NCBI GenBank assembly: GCA_934726455.1
Contig: CAKVDS010000008.1
Span: forward strand, 1-63,672
Direction of reading: 5' to 3'
Length of the DNA: 63,672 nucleotides
DNA from: an uncultured Bacteroidales bacterium
GTDB lineage: Bacteria; Bacteroidota; Bacteroidia; Bacteroidales; UBA932
The position numbers and the translations under genes were made by a program. Each line of letters opens with the position of its first letter. The first letter of the stretch is position 1. The notes under the pieces were generated by a model. The model did not search any database, had not been told where the DNA came from, and was given only the letters and a program-made list of their open reading frames with translations. This document shows positions 15,348 to 24,180 of the stretch, one piece after another.

Positions 15348-17157
15348 AGATAAAATAGGCCTTTTACCACATTCCCCCGGAGTGTACAGATACTACAACT
15401 CCGAGGGAACTGTGATTTATGTAGGTAAGGCGAAGGACCTGAACAAGCGGGTCGCCCAATATTTTGTCAGCCCTGACCGGCTGACGCTCAAGACGAGAGT
15501 ACTGGTCTCCAAGATTGCGGATGTGCAGTACTCTGTGGTCGATACGGAGGCGGATGCCCTCCTGTTGGAGAACAATCTCATAAAACAGTACAAGCCTCGC
15601 TATAATATCCTTCTGAAAGACTCCAAGACATATCCTTGGATATGTGTGACCGATGAGGAATTTCCTAGGGTCTATCTCACCAGGAGGCTTGTCCGTAACG
15701 GAAGCAGGTATTTCGGCCCGTACAGTTCTGTGATGCACGCGCGCACGCTTCTGGATTTTTTTGAGTCCAGTTACCCCTTGCGTTCATGCCGGCTTGCCAT
15801 CACCTCCGATGCTGTGCTCCGCCACAAGTTCCGTCCCTGTCTGGACTATCATATCCACCGCTGCCGGGGCTGCTGTATCGGGGCCATATCCAAGGAAGAA
15901 TATGGCGGCTACGTGAGCGAGATCGTCCGGCTGCTCAGCGGTGGCGTGAGTGACATCATCAAGGATTACAAGGAGAGGATGATGCGCGCTTCCGATGTGT
16001 TGGACTTTGAGTCCGCTGCGGCGTATAAGCAGAAAATCGATGCGCTCCAGAGCCATTATTCCAAGTCGATTATCACTGCGGCCGGCGACAGGGATGTGGA
16101 TGTCTTTTCTCTGGTCTTTGACGGGCTTGAGGCTTTCGGCAACTTCCTCCGGATAAAGGGCGGAGCCATAGTGCAGTCTCTCAACCTCGGTTTCAAACTC
16201 AACATAGAGGAGGACCGCTCTTCCGTGCTCAGCTCGTTCATTGCCGAGATAGAGTCGAAATTCGGTGCTCTCAGCAAGGAGGTCATCGTGCCTTTTCTTC
16301 CTGATGTCAGCATTGACGGTGTGTCGTTCAAGATTCCGGTGCGTGGAGACAAGTTGGCGCTTCTGGAGCTTAGCGACAAGAACTCCCGGGAGTTCCGCTT
16401 CAATTCTCTGCGGCAGCGGGAGCATACCAATCCTGATGAGTTCCGTGCCGCTGTCCTTGAGGAGCTGCGCAAGGCCATAGGGATGTCGGTGCTCCCCGAG
16501 CATATAGAGTGTTTTGACAACTCTAATATCCAGGGGACGAACCCTGTCGCGTCCTGCGTTGTGTTCAGGGGAGGGGAGCCTTCAAAAAAAGACTACCGCA
16601 AGTTCAAAATCAAGACGGTCGTGGGAGCCAATGACTATGCTTCGATGAAAGAAGTCGTCAACCGCAGGTATTCCCGTCTATGTGAAGAGGCGCCCGATGA
16701 CTTGCCGCAGCTTGTCGTGATAGATGGCGGAAAAGGCCAGCTTGATTTCGCTTATCAGGCGATCTGCGAACTCGGTCTGGAGAAAAAACTTACAGTCATA
16801 GGGCTTGCCAAGCGTTTGGAGGAGGTGATCCGCGTCGGAGATCCTTATCCTCTGTTCCTTGACCGGAACTCTCAGGCCCTCAAGCTTCTGCAGCGTGTCC
16901 GGGATGAGGCTCACCGTTTCGGCATCACATTCCATCGTTCTCTGCGGAGCAAGGCGGCTTTGTCTTCCGCCTTGAGCGAAATCAGGGGAGTCGGGGAGCA
17001 GACTGAGCAGAGGCTGCTGATGCATTTCGGCAGTGTCGCGAGGATTGCCGCCGCTCCTGTTGAAGAGATCTCCTCACTGGTCGGACCGGCTCTCGCGGCG
17101 CGGATAAAAGCACAACTCAATAATCAAACATCTTCTGAAAAAAATGGCGAAAGTTGA
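15337..17157 (+). CDS. uvrC: Excinuclease ABC subunit C
   Basis: UvrC makes both incisions around a DNA lesion in nucleotide excision repair. The GIY-YIG nuclease domain (PGVYRYY...VIYVGKAKDLNKR) occupies about residues 12-95, a UVR coiled-coil motif about 205-240, the RNase H-like 5' nuclease domain about 380-540 (ECFDNSNIQG, VIDGGKGQ) and a helix-hairpin-helix pair the C-terminus. The start is taken as TTG at 15337, inside the preceding gene, because no ATG is available before the GIY-YIG domain. It overlaps pnuC by 14 bp. Confidence 0.94.
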   Translation: MDVRDKIGLLPHSPGVYRYYNSEGTVIYVGKAKDLNKRVAQYFVSPDRLTLKTRVLVSKIADVQYSVVDTEADALLLENNLIKQYKPRYNILLKDSKTYPWICVTDEEFPRVYLTRRLVRNGSRYFGPYSSVMHARTLLDFFESSYPLRSCRLAITSDAVLRHKFRPCLDYHIHRCRGCCIGAISKEEYGGYVSEIVRLLSGGVSDIIKDYKERMMRASDVLDFESAAAYKQKIDALQSHYSKSIITAAGDRDVDVFSLVFDGLEAFGNFLRIKGGAIVQSLNLGFKLNIEEDRSSVLSSFIAEIESKFGALSKEVIVPFLPDVSIDGVSFKIPVRGDKLALLELSDKNSREFRFNSLRQREHTNPDEFRAAVLEELRKAIGMSVLPEHIECFDNSNIQGTNPVASCVVFRGGEPSKKDYRKFKIKTVVGANDYASMKEVVNRRYSRLCEEAPDDLPQLVVIDGGKGQLDFAYQAICELGLEKKLTVIGLAKRLEEVIRVGDPYPLFLDRNSQALKLLQRVRDEAHRFGITFHRSLRSKAALSSALSEIRGVGEQTEQRLLMHFGSVARIAAAPVEEISSLVGPALAARIKAQLNNQTSSEKNGES

Positions 17158-17896
17158 TTTTAACAAGTGTTTCAATGCGTTCATCCTCGTGGGGATGACG
17201 CTTGTGATGATTGCTGCGACTCTTCTGAAACTCAGGGATGCGCAGACCGGGCAGGCCATGCTGGTCGTGGCTGCGTTCGGCTCGCTTATGGGTGTGTTGA
17301 GCACTGTCTGCTCTGCGAATGCCAAAATACTGACTTTCCTTTTCGGACTCTTCGATGTGACAATCTACGGGGTCATGTGTTTTCTTGGCGGGAAGTATGG
17401 CAATGCGGCACTTCATGTCCTGTACTTTCTGCCGATGCAGTTCATCGGTTTCTTCCAGTGGAAGAGGCGTGGGGCTTCATCCGGGGCGGCTGTCCAGGCG
17501 CGGCGTCTCAGCCCGAGGCAGTGGATTATATATGGTGCCGTGTTCTTGGCCGGCCTTGTGCTGTCATATATTCTGCTGCTTCATATAAGTGCGGGCCAGG
17601 CGCATGACAATGTCCTGAGGATTGCGATTTTGATGGATGCACTTTCTACGATGTGCAACATTCTGGGACAGATGCTCATGTCCATGGCGTATATGGAGCA
17701 GTGGTTTTTCTGGATAGGTGTCAATATCGCATCCGTTGTCATGTGGGCGGCGACTCTGTCGCGCTCTTCCGACTCGTATGCTCTGATTTATCTGATAAAG
17801 TACAGTTTCTATCTCCTGAATTCTCTTAACGGACTCCGTATATGGCTCCGTCTGAGCCGCTCGGGGGCTGAGGGAAACCGGAATTTGGAGAATTGA
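17144..17896 (+). CDS. pnuC: PnuC-family vitamin transporter (first copy)
   Basis: PnuC proteins are facilitators for nicotinamide riboside and related vitamin precursors, trapped inside the cell by phosphorylation. The 250-residue protein has about seven hydrophobic helices and the family motif WFFWIGVN near the C-terminus. Substrate specificity cannot be decided from sequence; relatives carry nicotinamide riboside, thiamine or riboflavin. It overlaps the end of uvrC. A second PnuC-family gene lies at 46637 in this window. Confidence 0.85.
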   Translation: MAKVDFNKCFNAFILVGMTLVMIAATLLKLRDAQTGQAMLVVAAFGSLMGVLSTVCSANAKILTFLFGLFDVTIYGVMCFLGGKYGNAALHVLYFLPMQFIGFFQWKRRGASSGAAVQARRLSPRQWIIYGAVFLAGLVLSYILLLHISAGQAHDNVLRIAILMDALSTMCNILGQMLMSMAYMEQWFFWIGVNIASVVMWAATLSRSSDSYALIYLIKYSFYLLNSLNGLRIWLRLSRSGAEGNRNLEN

Positions 17897-17915
17897 AATT
17901 TTTTACGTTACTTTG
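17884..17915 (+). promoter_or_regulatory. Predicted acpP promoter
   Basis: TTTG at 17884-17887 and TTACTTTG at 17908-17915 are 20 bp apart; the -7 box has one mismatch to TAnnTTTG. The leader to acpP is about 48 nt. Confidence 0.6.
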
Positions 17916-17966
17916 CAAGCCTTTTGGCTTGTTAGGATGTACTAATAAAACTTAATATCTAACGTT

Positions 17967-18218
17967 ATGGATTATCCAGAAATTGTAGAGAAGGTCAAGG
18001 CGATAATTGTTGACAAACTTGGCGTTGAGCCTTCAGAGGTCACTGAGACCGCTAATTTTACCAATGATCTCGGTGCTGACTCTCTTGACACCGTAGAGCT
18101 CCTCATGGAGTTCGAGAAAGTGTTCGGCATCAAGATTCCTGATGAGGAAACAAGTACAATCGCAACTGTAAAGGATGCGTGCGACAAGGTTGCAGAGAAA
18201 CTCAATGTAAGCAAATAA
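17967..18218 (+). CDS. acpP: Acyl carrier protein
   Basis: ACP carries growing acyl chains in fatty acid synthesis on a phosphopantetheine arm. The attachment serine is S39 in DLGADSLDTVELLM. The 83-residue acidic four-helix protein has normal length. In many bacteria it is followed by fabF, but here the next gene is convergent and a terminator follows directly, so it is a single-gene unit with its own promoter. Confidence 0.96.
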   Translation: MDYPEIVEKVKAIIVDKLGVEPSEVTETANFTNDLGADSLDTVELLMEFEKVFGIKIPDEETSTIATVKDACDKVAEKLNVSK

Positions 18219-18241
18219 TCTCTGTCTCCGACAAAATTCAA

Positions 18242-18271
18242 AAAGGGTGGCCCTATCGAGCCGCCCTTTTA
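18242..18271. terminator. Bidirectional terminator between acpP and DUF4270 gene
   Basis: AAAAGGGTGGC and GCCGCCCTTTT form an 11-bp stem with one G-U pair and an 8-nt loop. A-run and T-run flanks allow termination of both convergent genes. Confidence 0.88.
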
Positions 18272-18290
18272 TCGTCCATATTGCAGGTGA

Positions 18291-19907
18291 TTATTCCTCC
18301 GGTATTGCAAATGTCAGTTCCAGATGCGGGACGCGGCCGTCTGCGGCCTTCGGCCCGTTGAGTTTGGCTCTGTAGAACCTGTCCTTGTCCAATTGCGTCG
18401 AGATGCTCGTGCTCGTGGTGGACTGGCTCGCATAGGCGGCCATCATGGCGTAGTTGTAGTAGTTTGAGTAATAGTTGGAGTAGCCGCTGCCGTATCCGCC
18501 GTACATGTCGTTGTAGTAGCTCTGATAAGCCAGATACTGGTACATTTCGCTCATGTCTGAAGAGCCGGAAGTGGTCGTGGTTATCACCTCGTTGGCCATT
18601 ATCAGGAGCCAGATGTCATAGAACCCTTTTTCGAGCCTTTCCGTCTTTTTGTTGCCGCTGTCATCCTCGTCGATTTTGAGGAGTTCCTGGATGTGGAATG
18701 TGATATCAGGGGCGTATTCAAGAAGCGACCTGTTGATGTCTCCTTGATCTTCGTAGCTGGAGCCGGAATCTGTCAAGCCCATGAACCGGGTTATCTCGTC
18801 TTCGGTAATCCTGCAGGTAGGGGATAGTATGTCCGGCCAACGGTCAAGTTCGTTGATGTCTGAAGGCACTTCAAACGGGAATATGAGCGAGGCCTTGTTG
18901 ATGACGGCAGTCTTCGGGTCGCCGCCTTTGGATGCGATGGCCTCTTCTGCCATCCGCTTCAGCTCTTTGGCTGAAATCACAGGCTTCAGTCCGCCTCCGC
19001 CTTCTATCTTGATTTCGCTCTCGGCATAGCCGATGCTGCTTTCGGTCTCTTGAGAGGTGAGGTTCAGGGCGTATTGAGGAAAACTTCCTGTAGATGATGC
19101 GGAGAACAGAGAATCCAGATCGTAGAATTTGTCAGCCCCGTAATAGAACAGGAACGAGCTGTCACGGCGTTCTCCGTCGTATTCTGCGGAGAAAGAGAGC
19201 TTGGCGTAGTTGCCCTTGATGTAGCCGTACGAGCTGTCGTAGTCTAGCTGGAGATCGAACATGTCGATTCTTCCGCCTTCTCCGGACGGCGTGTCCGTCT
19301 CTATCAGGATTCCAGGGAATTTCTTGAGGTAGGTGTCGATGTCCTCAAGATCTTCGCTGGTGATTGTCAAGTATTTTTTGCCGAATTCTTCATTGAAGTT
19401 GAAAGACAGAGAGTCGCTGCCGTCAAAGACCGGGGTGCCGGCGGTCACATTCTTTCCGAGGTGAGGGAACGGCTTGTTGCAGTCGAAGTCCTTCTTGTAG
19501 TCCATGGGCTTTTCGAGCTCATAGACCTTTATGTTTTGGAGAATATTCTTCTGGGAAGGGTCTCCGGCAGATACCGTGTCAAGGCTTGCGGCGAAGTGGA
19601 AACTCTTGAATTCAGGGTTTTGCCCGAAGTCCATCTCGCTTGCGAGGGGTATCAGGGCGACCGCGCTTTTCCTGGTGCTCAACCCGTATTCGCCGTCTCT
19701 TACGGCGCCGATTGTGATTCTCGAACTGCTCAGCCCCGAGAGGCTGTCCGCCATGCGCACATAAATCTGCGGCACCGGTGTGTCCACTGTATAAAATTTA
19801 TACAATTGCCCTGCGGGGACGAGGTCTCCGCCGAGCTTGTCGCTGCTGTCTATGCAGGAGGCAAGGCCGGCCAGGGCGGCGAGGCCTGCGAGGATGCGTG
19901 TCTTCAT
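18291..19907 (-). CDS. DUF4270 lipoprotein
   Basis: A Bacteroidota-specific surface or periplasmic lipoprotein of 538 residues. The start is set at the ATG giving MKTRILAGLAALAGLASC, a clean lipoprotein signal with Cys at residue 18; an open frame upstream is ignored because it precedes the signal peptide. The body is predicted mainly beta. An unusual tyrosine- and asparagine-rich stretch (about residues 455-500, with GYGSGYSNYYSNYYNY) lies near the C-terminus. The function of the family is not established. It begins 1 nt after the stop of the GT5 gene, so the two are cotranscribed. Confidence 0.85.
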   Translation of the reverse strand: MKTRILAGLAALAGLASCIDSSDKLGGDLVPAGQLYKFYTVDTPVPQIYVRMADSLSGLSSSRITIGAVRDGEYGLSTRKSAVALIPLASEMDFGQNPEFKSFHFAASLDTVSAGDPSQKNILQNIKVYELEKPMDYKKDFDCNKPFPHLGKNVTAGTPVFDGSDSLSFNFNEEFGKKYLTITSEDLEDIDTYLKKFPGILIETDTPSGEGGRIDMFDLQLDYDSSYGYIKGNYAKLSFSAEYDGERRDSSFLFYYGADKFYDLDSLFSASSTGSFPQYALNLTSQETESSIGYAESEIKIEGGGGLKPVISAKELKRMAEEAIASKGGDPKTAVINKASLIFPFEVPSDINELDRWPDILSPTCRITEDEITRFMGLTDSGSSYEDQGDINRSLLEYAPDITFHIQELLKIDEDDSGNKKTERLEKGFYDIWLLIMANEVITTTTSGSSDMSEMYQYLAYQSYYNDMYGGYGSGYSNYYSNYYNYAMMAAYASQSTTSTSISTQLDKDRFYRAKLNGPKAADGRVPHLELTFAIPEE

Positions 19908-19908
19908 C

Positions 19909-20727
19909 TTAAAGCTCATCATAAAATCCGCAGTACTCGTCCACATAGCTTCCGTCGTTGAGAGCGGCTGCGTTGAACGGCAGGACAGGAAGGCCGAGTT
20001 CCTTGCACCAGGATACAAGTTCCGGTTTCACATCTGCGGCTCCCAGAATCACTCCGTCCGAGTACTGAGCGGCCGTTCGAGCAAGATTTATGCCATCGGG
20101 TTTTTCGAGCAGTTTGAGGTCTTCCTTTTTGACTCCTCCGAAGCAGGCCTTGTCCGCGAATGTCGGGCAAAAGTCCGTCTCGGGCGTGTCGTCGTATAGG
20201 GAGAGAACCACTTTGCTGTTGGAGAATATAGGATCTTCCTTGTAGGCTTTCTTGAGATATACCGGAACCAGTTGTGATATCCAGCCCTGACAGTGGATTA
20301 TGTCAGGAGCCCAACGGAGTTTCTTGACAGTCTCCAAGACTCCGCGCGCAAAGAAGATCGCGCGCTCGTCGTTGTCTTCGAAGAACTTGCCGCCGGCATC
20401 GTAGAATGTCTGCTTGCGCTTGAAATAATCTTCGTTGTCGATGAAATAGACCTGGATTCTCGAAGTTGAGATGGTCGCTACCTTGATGATGAGCGGCCTG
20501 TCGACGTCTCCGATGATTATGTTCATCCCGGAGAGCCTGATCACTTCATGAAGCTGGTTTTTTCTCTCGTTGATGCAGCCGAAGCGCGGCATGAATGAAC
20601 GGATCTCTCTCTTGCGGTCCTGGACGCCTTGAGGCAGGTATCGTCCTATGTTTGCTATGTCCGACTCCGGGAGATAAGGGAATATCTCGGAGTTGACAAA
20701 CAGTATCTTCTGCTTAAACGCACTCAT
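19909..20727 (-). CDS. Glycogen/starch synthase homologue, GT5 N-terminal domain only
   Basis: The 272-residue protein corresponds to the N-terminal Rossmann half of GT5 glycogen synthases. It begins KILFVNSEIFPYLPESDIANIGRYLP, where functional synthases carry the KVGGL ADP-glucose loop that is missing here, and includes DIIHCQGWISQLVPVYL. The C-terminal catalytic half is absent, so it probably is not a complete synthase and may be a binding or regulatory paralogue. The start is the ATG at 20727; upstream codons in the same frame lie beyond the promoter. Predicted leader is 0-3 nt. Confidence 0.8.
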   Translation of the reverse strand: MSAFKQKILFVNSEIFPYLPESDIANIGRYLPQGVQDRKREIRSFMPRFGCINERKNQLHEVIRLSGMNIIIGDVDRPLIIKVATISTSRIQVYFIDNEDYFKRKQTFYDAGGKFFEDNDERAIFFARGVLETVKKLRWAPDIIHCQGWISQLVPVYLKKAYKEDPIFSNSKVVLSLYDDTPETDFCPTFADKACFGGVKKEDLKLLEKPDGINLARTAAQYSDGVILGAADVKPELVSWCKELGLPVLPFNAAALNDGSYVDEYCGFYDEL

Positions 20728-20732
20728 AGTTA

Positions 20733-20777
20733 CAAAGATAATAATTTTTCTCGATAAGTCGATATTTATTATCTTTG
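20733..20777. promoter_or_regulatory. Divergent promoters built on a 12-bp inverted repeat
   Basis: CAAAGATAATAA (20733-20744) and TTATTATCTTTG (20766-20777) are exact reverse complements. Each contains the -7 box TATCTTTG for its own outward gene: the GT5 gene on the minus strand and ftsX on the plus strand. No good -33 elements are seen; the two promoters share the 21-bp spacer. Confidence 0.65.
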
Positions 20778-20796
20778 ACGCCAGATTCGAATTCGG

Positions 20797-21675
20797 ATGC
20801 CCGGTAAGGAAAACAAGTTGTTCCGCAGGCGCTTGATCAACGCCTATCTGTCCAGTGTCATAAGTATAAGCTTGGTGCTGCTGCTTGTGGGTGCTGCGAC
20901 TCTGCTGGCTGTAAATGTCGGCGGAGTGTCCCGCTATCTCAAGGAGAATATGAAGATTTCTGTTGTCTTCAATCAGGAAGTCAATGAAAATCAAGCGAGT
21001 GACTATGCCGCTTCCGCATCGGCCATGCCTTTTGTCAAGTCGGTCAGGGTGGTCTCACGAGCTGAGGGCGAGAAGGAGTTGGAGAAGATGCTCGGAGAGG
21101 ATTTTCTCAGTGTTTTCGAGACGTCGCCTGTGCCGGTCTCCGCCGATGTGTCCCTCAAAGCGGAGTATGTCGTGCCGGACAGTCTCTCAAAGGTCATCGG
21201 GCTGCTGTCTGCATCTCCTCTTGTAGATGAAGTTGACGGCAGGCAGAATCTGGTGGAGGCTCTGGATGCCAACCTCGCGAAAATAACGGCCGTGTTCGCC
21301 GTGCTTATCGCCGTGTTGCTGTTCATCTCGTTCGCTCTTGTCAACAATATGGTGAGACTCAGCGTGTATGCCCGACGTTTCACAATCCATACCATGAAAT
21401 TGGTGGGGGCGACCCGTTCTTTCATTACGGCTCCTTTCCTCAAGTCGGCTCTCATTCAGGGGCTGGTCTCATCGGTGCTCTCGACGGCCGTGCTCGCGCT
21501 TGTTTTGTATGCTCTGGACAAGTCTTTCCCGGAATTCTTTTCCGTGCTGAGCCGCTCCTCTCTGCTCATTGCCGCCGGAGCCGTTTTTGTCGCCGGTGTA
21601 CTGCTTTGCACCATCAGCACTTATTTTGTGGTAGGGAAACTGTCCGATGCTCCTAAAGATGATTTATATTATTGA
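20797..21675 (+). CDS. ftsX: Cell division protein FtsX
   Basis: FtsX is the membrane partner of the ATPase FtsE and transmits signals to peptidoglycan hydrolases at the septum. The 292-residue protein has an N-terminal transmembrane helix (about 22-42), a periplasmic domain (about 45-165) and three C-terminal helices, with LVNNMVRLSVYARRF and MKLVGATRSFI typical of the family. ftsE is not adjacent. It starts a run of four genes: ftsX, DUF3098, uppP, lpxH. Confidence 0.88.
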   Translation: MPGKENKLFRRRLINAYLSSVISISLVLLLVGAATLLAVNVGGVSRYLKENMKISVVFNQEVNENQASDYAASASAMPFVKSVRVVSRAEGEKELEKMLGEDFLSVFETSPVPVSADVSLKAEYVVPDSLSKVIGLLSASPLVDEVDGRQNLVEALDANLAKITAVFAVLIAVLLFISFALVNNMVRLSVYARRFTIHTMKLVGATRSFITAPFLKSALIQGLVSSVLSTAVLALVLYALDKSFPEFFSVLSRSSLLIAAGAVFVAGVLLCTISTYFVVGKLSDAPKDDLYY

Positions 21676-21681
21676 TGATAT

Positions 21682-21924
21682 ATGGATAAAATGGCTGTGA
21701 CCCCTAAGGGGCTGAAACTTCTGCTTGCCGGTGCCATTGTGATGGCGGCAGGCTATATCCTGATGATCGGAGGTGGATCCGATGATCCTCAGGTCTTCAA
21801 TTATGCGATGTTCGATGCCCGCAGACTTGTGGCGGCCCCCCTTGTTATACTTGCAGGTATTGTTGTGATTGTCGTGGCGATTCTCGGTGAGTTCCGTGAC
21901 AAAAAAGCCGGGGAGGACAAGTGA
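21682..21924 (+). CDS. DUF3098 small membrane protein
   Basis: An 80-residue protein with two transmembrane helices (about 12-30 and 49-68) joined by a short loop containing GGGSDDPQVFNYAMFDARR, the DUF3098 signature. It is a Bacteroidota family of unknown function that usually lies between ftsX and uppP, as here. Its TGA overlaps the uppP ATG by one base. Confidence 0.88.
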   Translation: MDKMAVTPKGLKLLLAGAIVMAAGYILMIGGGSDDPQVFNYAMFDARRLVAAPLVILAGIVVIVVAILGEFRDKKAGEDK

Positions 21925-22736
21925 TGGAGTGGTGGGATGCTTTATTGTTGGGCATAGTGCAGGGACTGACGGAATTTCTGCCTGTCAGCAGCAGCGGTCA
22001 TCTGATGATTTTCAAGTCTCTGCTCGGAGTTGACGGCGAGGGTTTTCTCGACTTCACGGTCACAGTGCATTTCGCCACTGTGCTGAGCACCATTGTGGTC
22101 TTCTGGAGCGCCATCTGGCGTATTCTCAAAGGAGTCCTCAAGTTCAAGTACAACGATGAGACCGACTATTTTCTGAAGATTTGCCTCTCCATGGTTCCTG
22201 TGGCTGTTGTCGGATTCTGTTTCAAGGACAAGGTGGAGGCTCTTTTCGGTGACAGCCTGCATACTGTGGGTGCTTGTCTTCTGGTGACTGCGGCCCTGTT
22301 GTGCTTTTCGGATGTGTTTACCCGTAAGGTGAAGATACACAACACCAGCCGCAACGGGATCTCCTGGTGGCAGGCGTTTGTGGTCGGACTTGGCCAGGCT
22401 TGTGCTGTGGCCCCGGGACTTTCCCGCTCGGGAACCACCATCGCCACCGGGCTTGTCTGCGGCGTGAAAAGGGAGAGCATGGCGCAGTTTTCTTTCCTCA
22501 TGGTGCTGATTCCTATACTCGGGGAGCAGTTCCTCTCAATTGTGGATATGCTCAAGGATGGGGCTGCAGTGGCGTCCGGTGTCGGTTTAGGCCCGCTCAT
22601 GATCGGCTTTGCCGCCGCGTTCGTTTCGGGCCTTTTCGCCTGCAAGGTCATGGTCGCCCTTGTCAGCAAGGCCAGACTGTCATGGTTTTCTCTCTATTGC
22701 GTGGTGGTCGCCGCCCTCATTTTCATTTTTTCTTAG
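21924..22736 (+). CDS. uppP: Undecaprenyl-diphosphatase
   Basis: UppP (BacA) dephosphorylates undecaprenyl diphosphate to recycle the lipid carrier for peptidoglycan and glycan export, and confers bacitracin tolerance. The two inverted catalytic motifs are present: TEFLPVSSSGHL near residue 17 and PGLSRSGTTIATG near 160. Multiple transmembrane helices fill the 270 residues. The start is the ATG overlapping the DUF3098 stop rather than the GTG one codon earlier. Confidence 0.94.
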   Translation: MEWWDALLLGIVQGLTEFLPVSSSGHLMIFKSLLGVDGEGFLDFTVTVHFATVLSTIVVFWSAIWRILKGVLKFKYNDETDYFLKICLSMVPVAVVGFCFKDKVEALFGDSLHTVGACLLVTAALLCFSDVFTRKVKIHNTSRNGISWWQAFVVGLGQACAVAPGLSRSGTTIATGLVCGVKRESMAQFSFLMVLIPILGEQFLSIVDMLKDGAAVASGVGLGPLMIGFAAAFVSGLFACKVMVALVSKARLSWFSLYCVVVAALIFIFS

Positions 22737-22739
22737 TTG

Positions 22740-23477
22740 ATGGCGGAACGCAGCGACTATTATTTCGTCTCGGATGTACATCTGGGACTGGAACTTAAGG
22801 ACCCGGCCGACCGCGAGGCTCGTTTCGTCTCTTTTCTCAAGGGGATTCCCGGGGACAGGACGCGCGCTGTTTTCCTGCTTGGCGACATTTGGGATTTTTG
22901 GTACGAATACAGGGATGTCGTGCCGCGCTGCGGGGTGCGTGTCGTGGCGGCGCTCATTTCTCTTATGGATGATGGCGTGCAGGTGTGGTTCTGTCCCGGC
23001 AACCATGACATCTGGTGCTATTCGTATTTCGAGAGTCTCGGGATGCACCGTTTTGACCAGCCGTTCTACACGCAGCTGGACGGGAAGGTGTTCTGTCTTG
23101 GGCACGGGGATGCGCTCGGCGGAGCGAAGAAAAGCTATGCTTTCATGCTCAAGGTGTTTCACAACAGGGTGTTGCAGAAGATGTTCAGTGCTTTGCATCC
23201 GTGGGTTGCCTTCCGTATCGGGTTGGGCTGGTCGAATTCCAACAGGAGGACTCACCGACCCTATCAATTCCGCGGGGAGGAAGAGCCGCTGTATCGTTTC
23301 GCTCTTTCAGAGTCCCGGCGACGTAAGGTTGACTATTTCGTGTTCGGTCATTTCCACGATGCCGTTGATCTTCTCCTGCCTACCGGCTCAAGGCTGATTG
23401 TTCTCAAAGACTGGATGGACGGCGGTGCGCCCTGCGGGCGTTTTGACGGGGAGAAGTTCGAACTTCGTGCTCGTTAG
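22740..23477 (+). CDS. lpxH: UDP-2,3-diacylglucosamine diphosphatase, LpxH type
   Basis: LpxH cleaves UDP-diacylglucosamine to lipid X in lipid A synthesis. All metallophosphoesterase motifs are visible: SDVHLG, LGDIWDFW, GNHDIW, LGHGDA and FGHFHDA. The 245-residue length is typical. The start is the ATG at 22740, overlapping the uppP region by position only; a TTG one codon earlier is unlikely. Its TAG overlaps the convergent DUF4294 stop inside the sequence TTAG. Confidence 0.88.
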   Translation: MAERSDYYFVSDVHLGLELKDPADREARFVSFLKGIPGDRTRAVFLLGDIWDFWYEYRDVVPRCGVRVVAALISLMDDGVQVWFCPGNHDIWCYSYFESLGMHRFDQPFYTQLDGKVFCLGHGDALGGAKKSYAFMLKVFHNRVLQKMFSALHPWVAFRIGLGWSNSNRRTHRPYQFRGEEEPLYRFALSESRRRKVDYFVFGHFHDAVDLLLPTGSRLIVLKDWMDGGAPCGRFDGEKFELRAR

Positions 23478-24166
23478 CGCTTCTTGACCTCGCTGGACAG
23501 CGTTTCCGTCTTGATTATGGTCCGTGGCGGGGCGGTCATGAATATGGACCAGTAGAAACTGTCCCATTCGCCGGAGTCCCATATCCGGCAGAGCTCTTCC
23601 GTCTTGGCGTCCTTGCCTTTTGGGTCATAGCGTGACTTCAGGTCCTGGGAGAAGAGCCTTGCGACGAGTTGCCAGAAATTTGCCGCGAACCCGCTCTCGT
23701 ATGTCTTGATTATGCTGTAGGCGCTCATTCCGCACTCCCTGTCCACCAGTTTCATCAGCAGCAGGCCTTGGTTTACCGTCATGCCCCGTATGTCCTTCTC
23801 GAATATCCTGAACAACTCTTTCTCTACGTCGTTGATGTAGCGGTTTCGCTGGGAGCGCTTGCTGACATCGGCGGCTATCGTGCTGTCCACCTGTGCCATC
23901 ATCTTGCGGCCCACGAGCGCATAAGGATAGACTTTGTTGAAGTTCTGCACCAGACGGTAGTACCGCCTCCAGTCTCCGGATTTCATTCCCTTGCCTTTGG
24001 GGAATACCCATACGGGATCGATGGTGTCATGGAATACGGTGTCTCCGCTCTCCGTGACGCTGTAGTACATGGGGGTGCCGCTTATCTTCCGTACGTTCTG
24101 CGCTCCTCCTGGAGCGGTCGCCGCCAGAAGAAAGATGATTGCCAATATGATCGGAGCCCGTCTCAC
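23474..24166 (-). CDS. DUF4294 secreted protein
   Basis: A Bacteroidota protein of about 230 residues with an N-terminal signal peptide (hydrophobic run IILAIIFLLAATAPGG, cleavage near GGAQ) and a DUF4294 domain rich in basic and aromatic residues (WRRYYRLVQNFNKVYPYALVGRK at about 67-89). Function unknown. No ATG exists before the signal peptide. The GTG at 24166 is preferred because a TATCTTTG promoter box covers the TTG at 24175; the transcript would then have only a few leader bases. Confidence 0.8.
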   Translation of the reverse strand: MRRAPIILAIIFLLAATAPGGAQNVRKISGTPMYYSVTESGDTVFHDTIDPVWVFPKGKGMKSGDWRRYYRLVQNFNKVYPYALVGRKMMAQVDSTIAADVSKRSQRNRYINDVEKELFRIFEKDIRGMTVNQGLLLMKLVDRECGMSAYSIIKTYESGFAANFWQLVARLFSQDLKSRYDPKGKDAKTEELCRIWDSGEWDSFYWSIFMTAPPRTIIKTETLSSEVKKR

Positions 24167-24172
24167 AGCCTG

Positions 24173-24180
24173 CAAAGATA
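24173..24180 (-). promoter_or_regulatory. Predicted promoter box for the DUF4294 gene
   Basis: TATCTTTG on the minus strand matches the Bacteroidota -7 box and is followed by CAG. It lies 6 nt before the proposed GTG start. No convincing -33 element is seen. Confidence 0.5.

Noticed and set aside
19908..20018. N-terminal extension of the DUF4270 protein
   Set aside because: It lies inside the upstream GT5 gene and would place residues before a clear lipoprotein signal peptide.
20728..20994. N-terminal extension of the GT5 homologue
   Set aside because: It runs antisense into ftsX and across both promoter boxes; the GT5 fold starts at the ATG at 20727.
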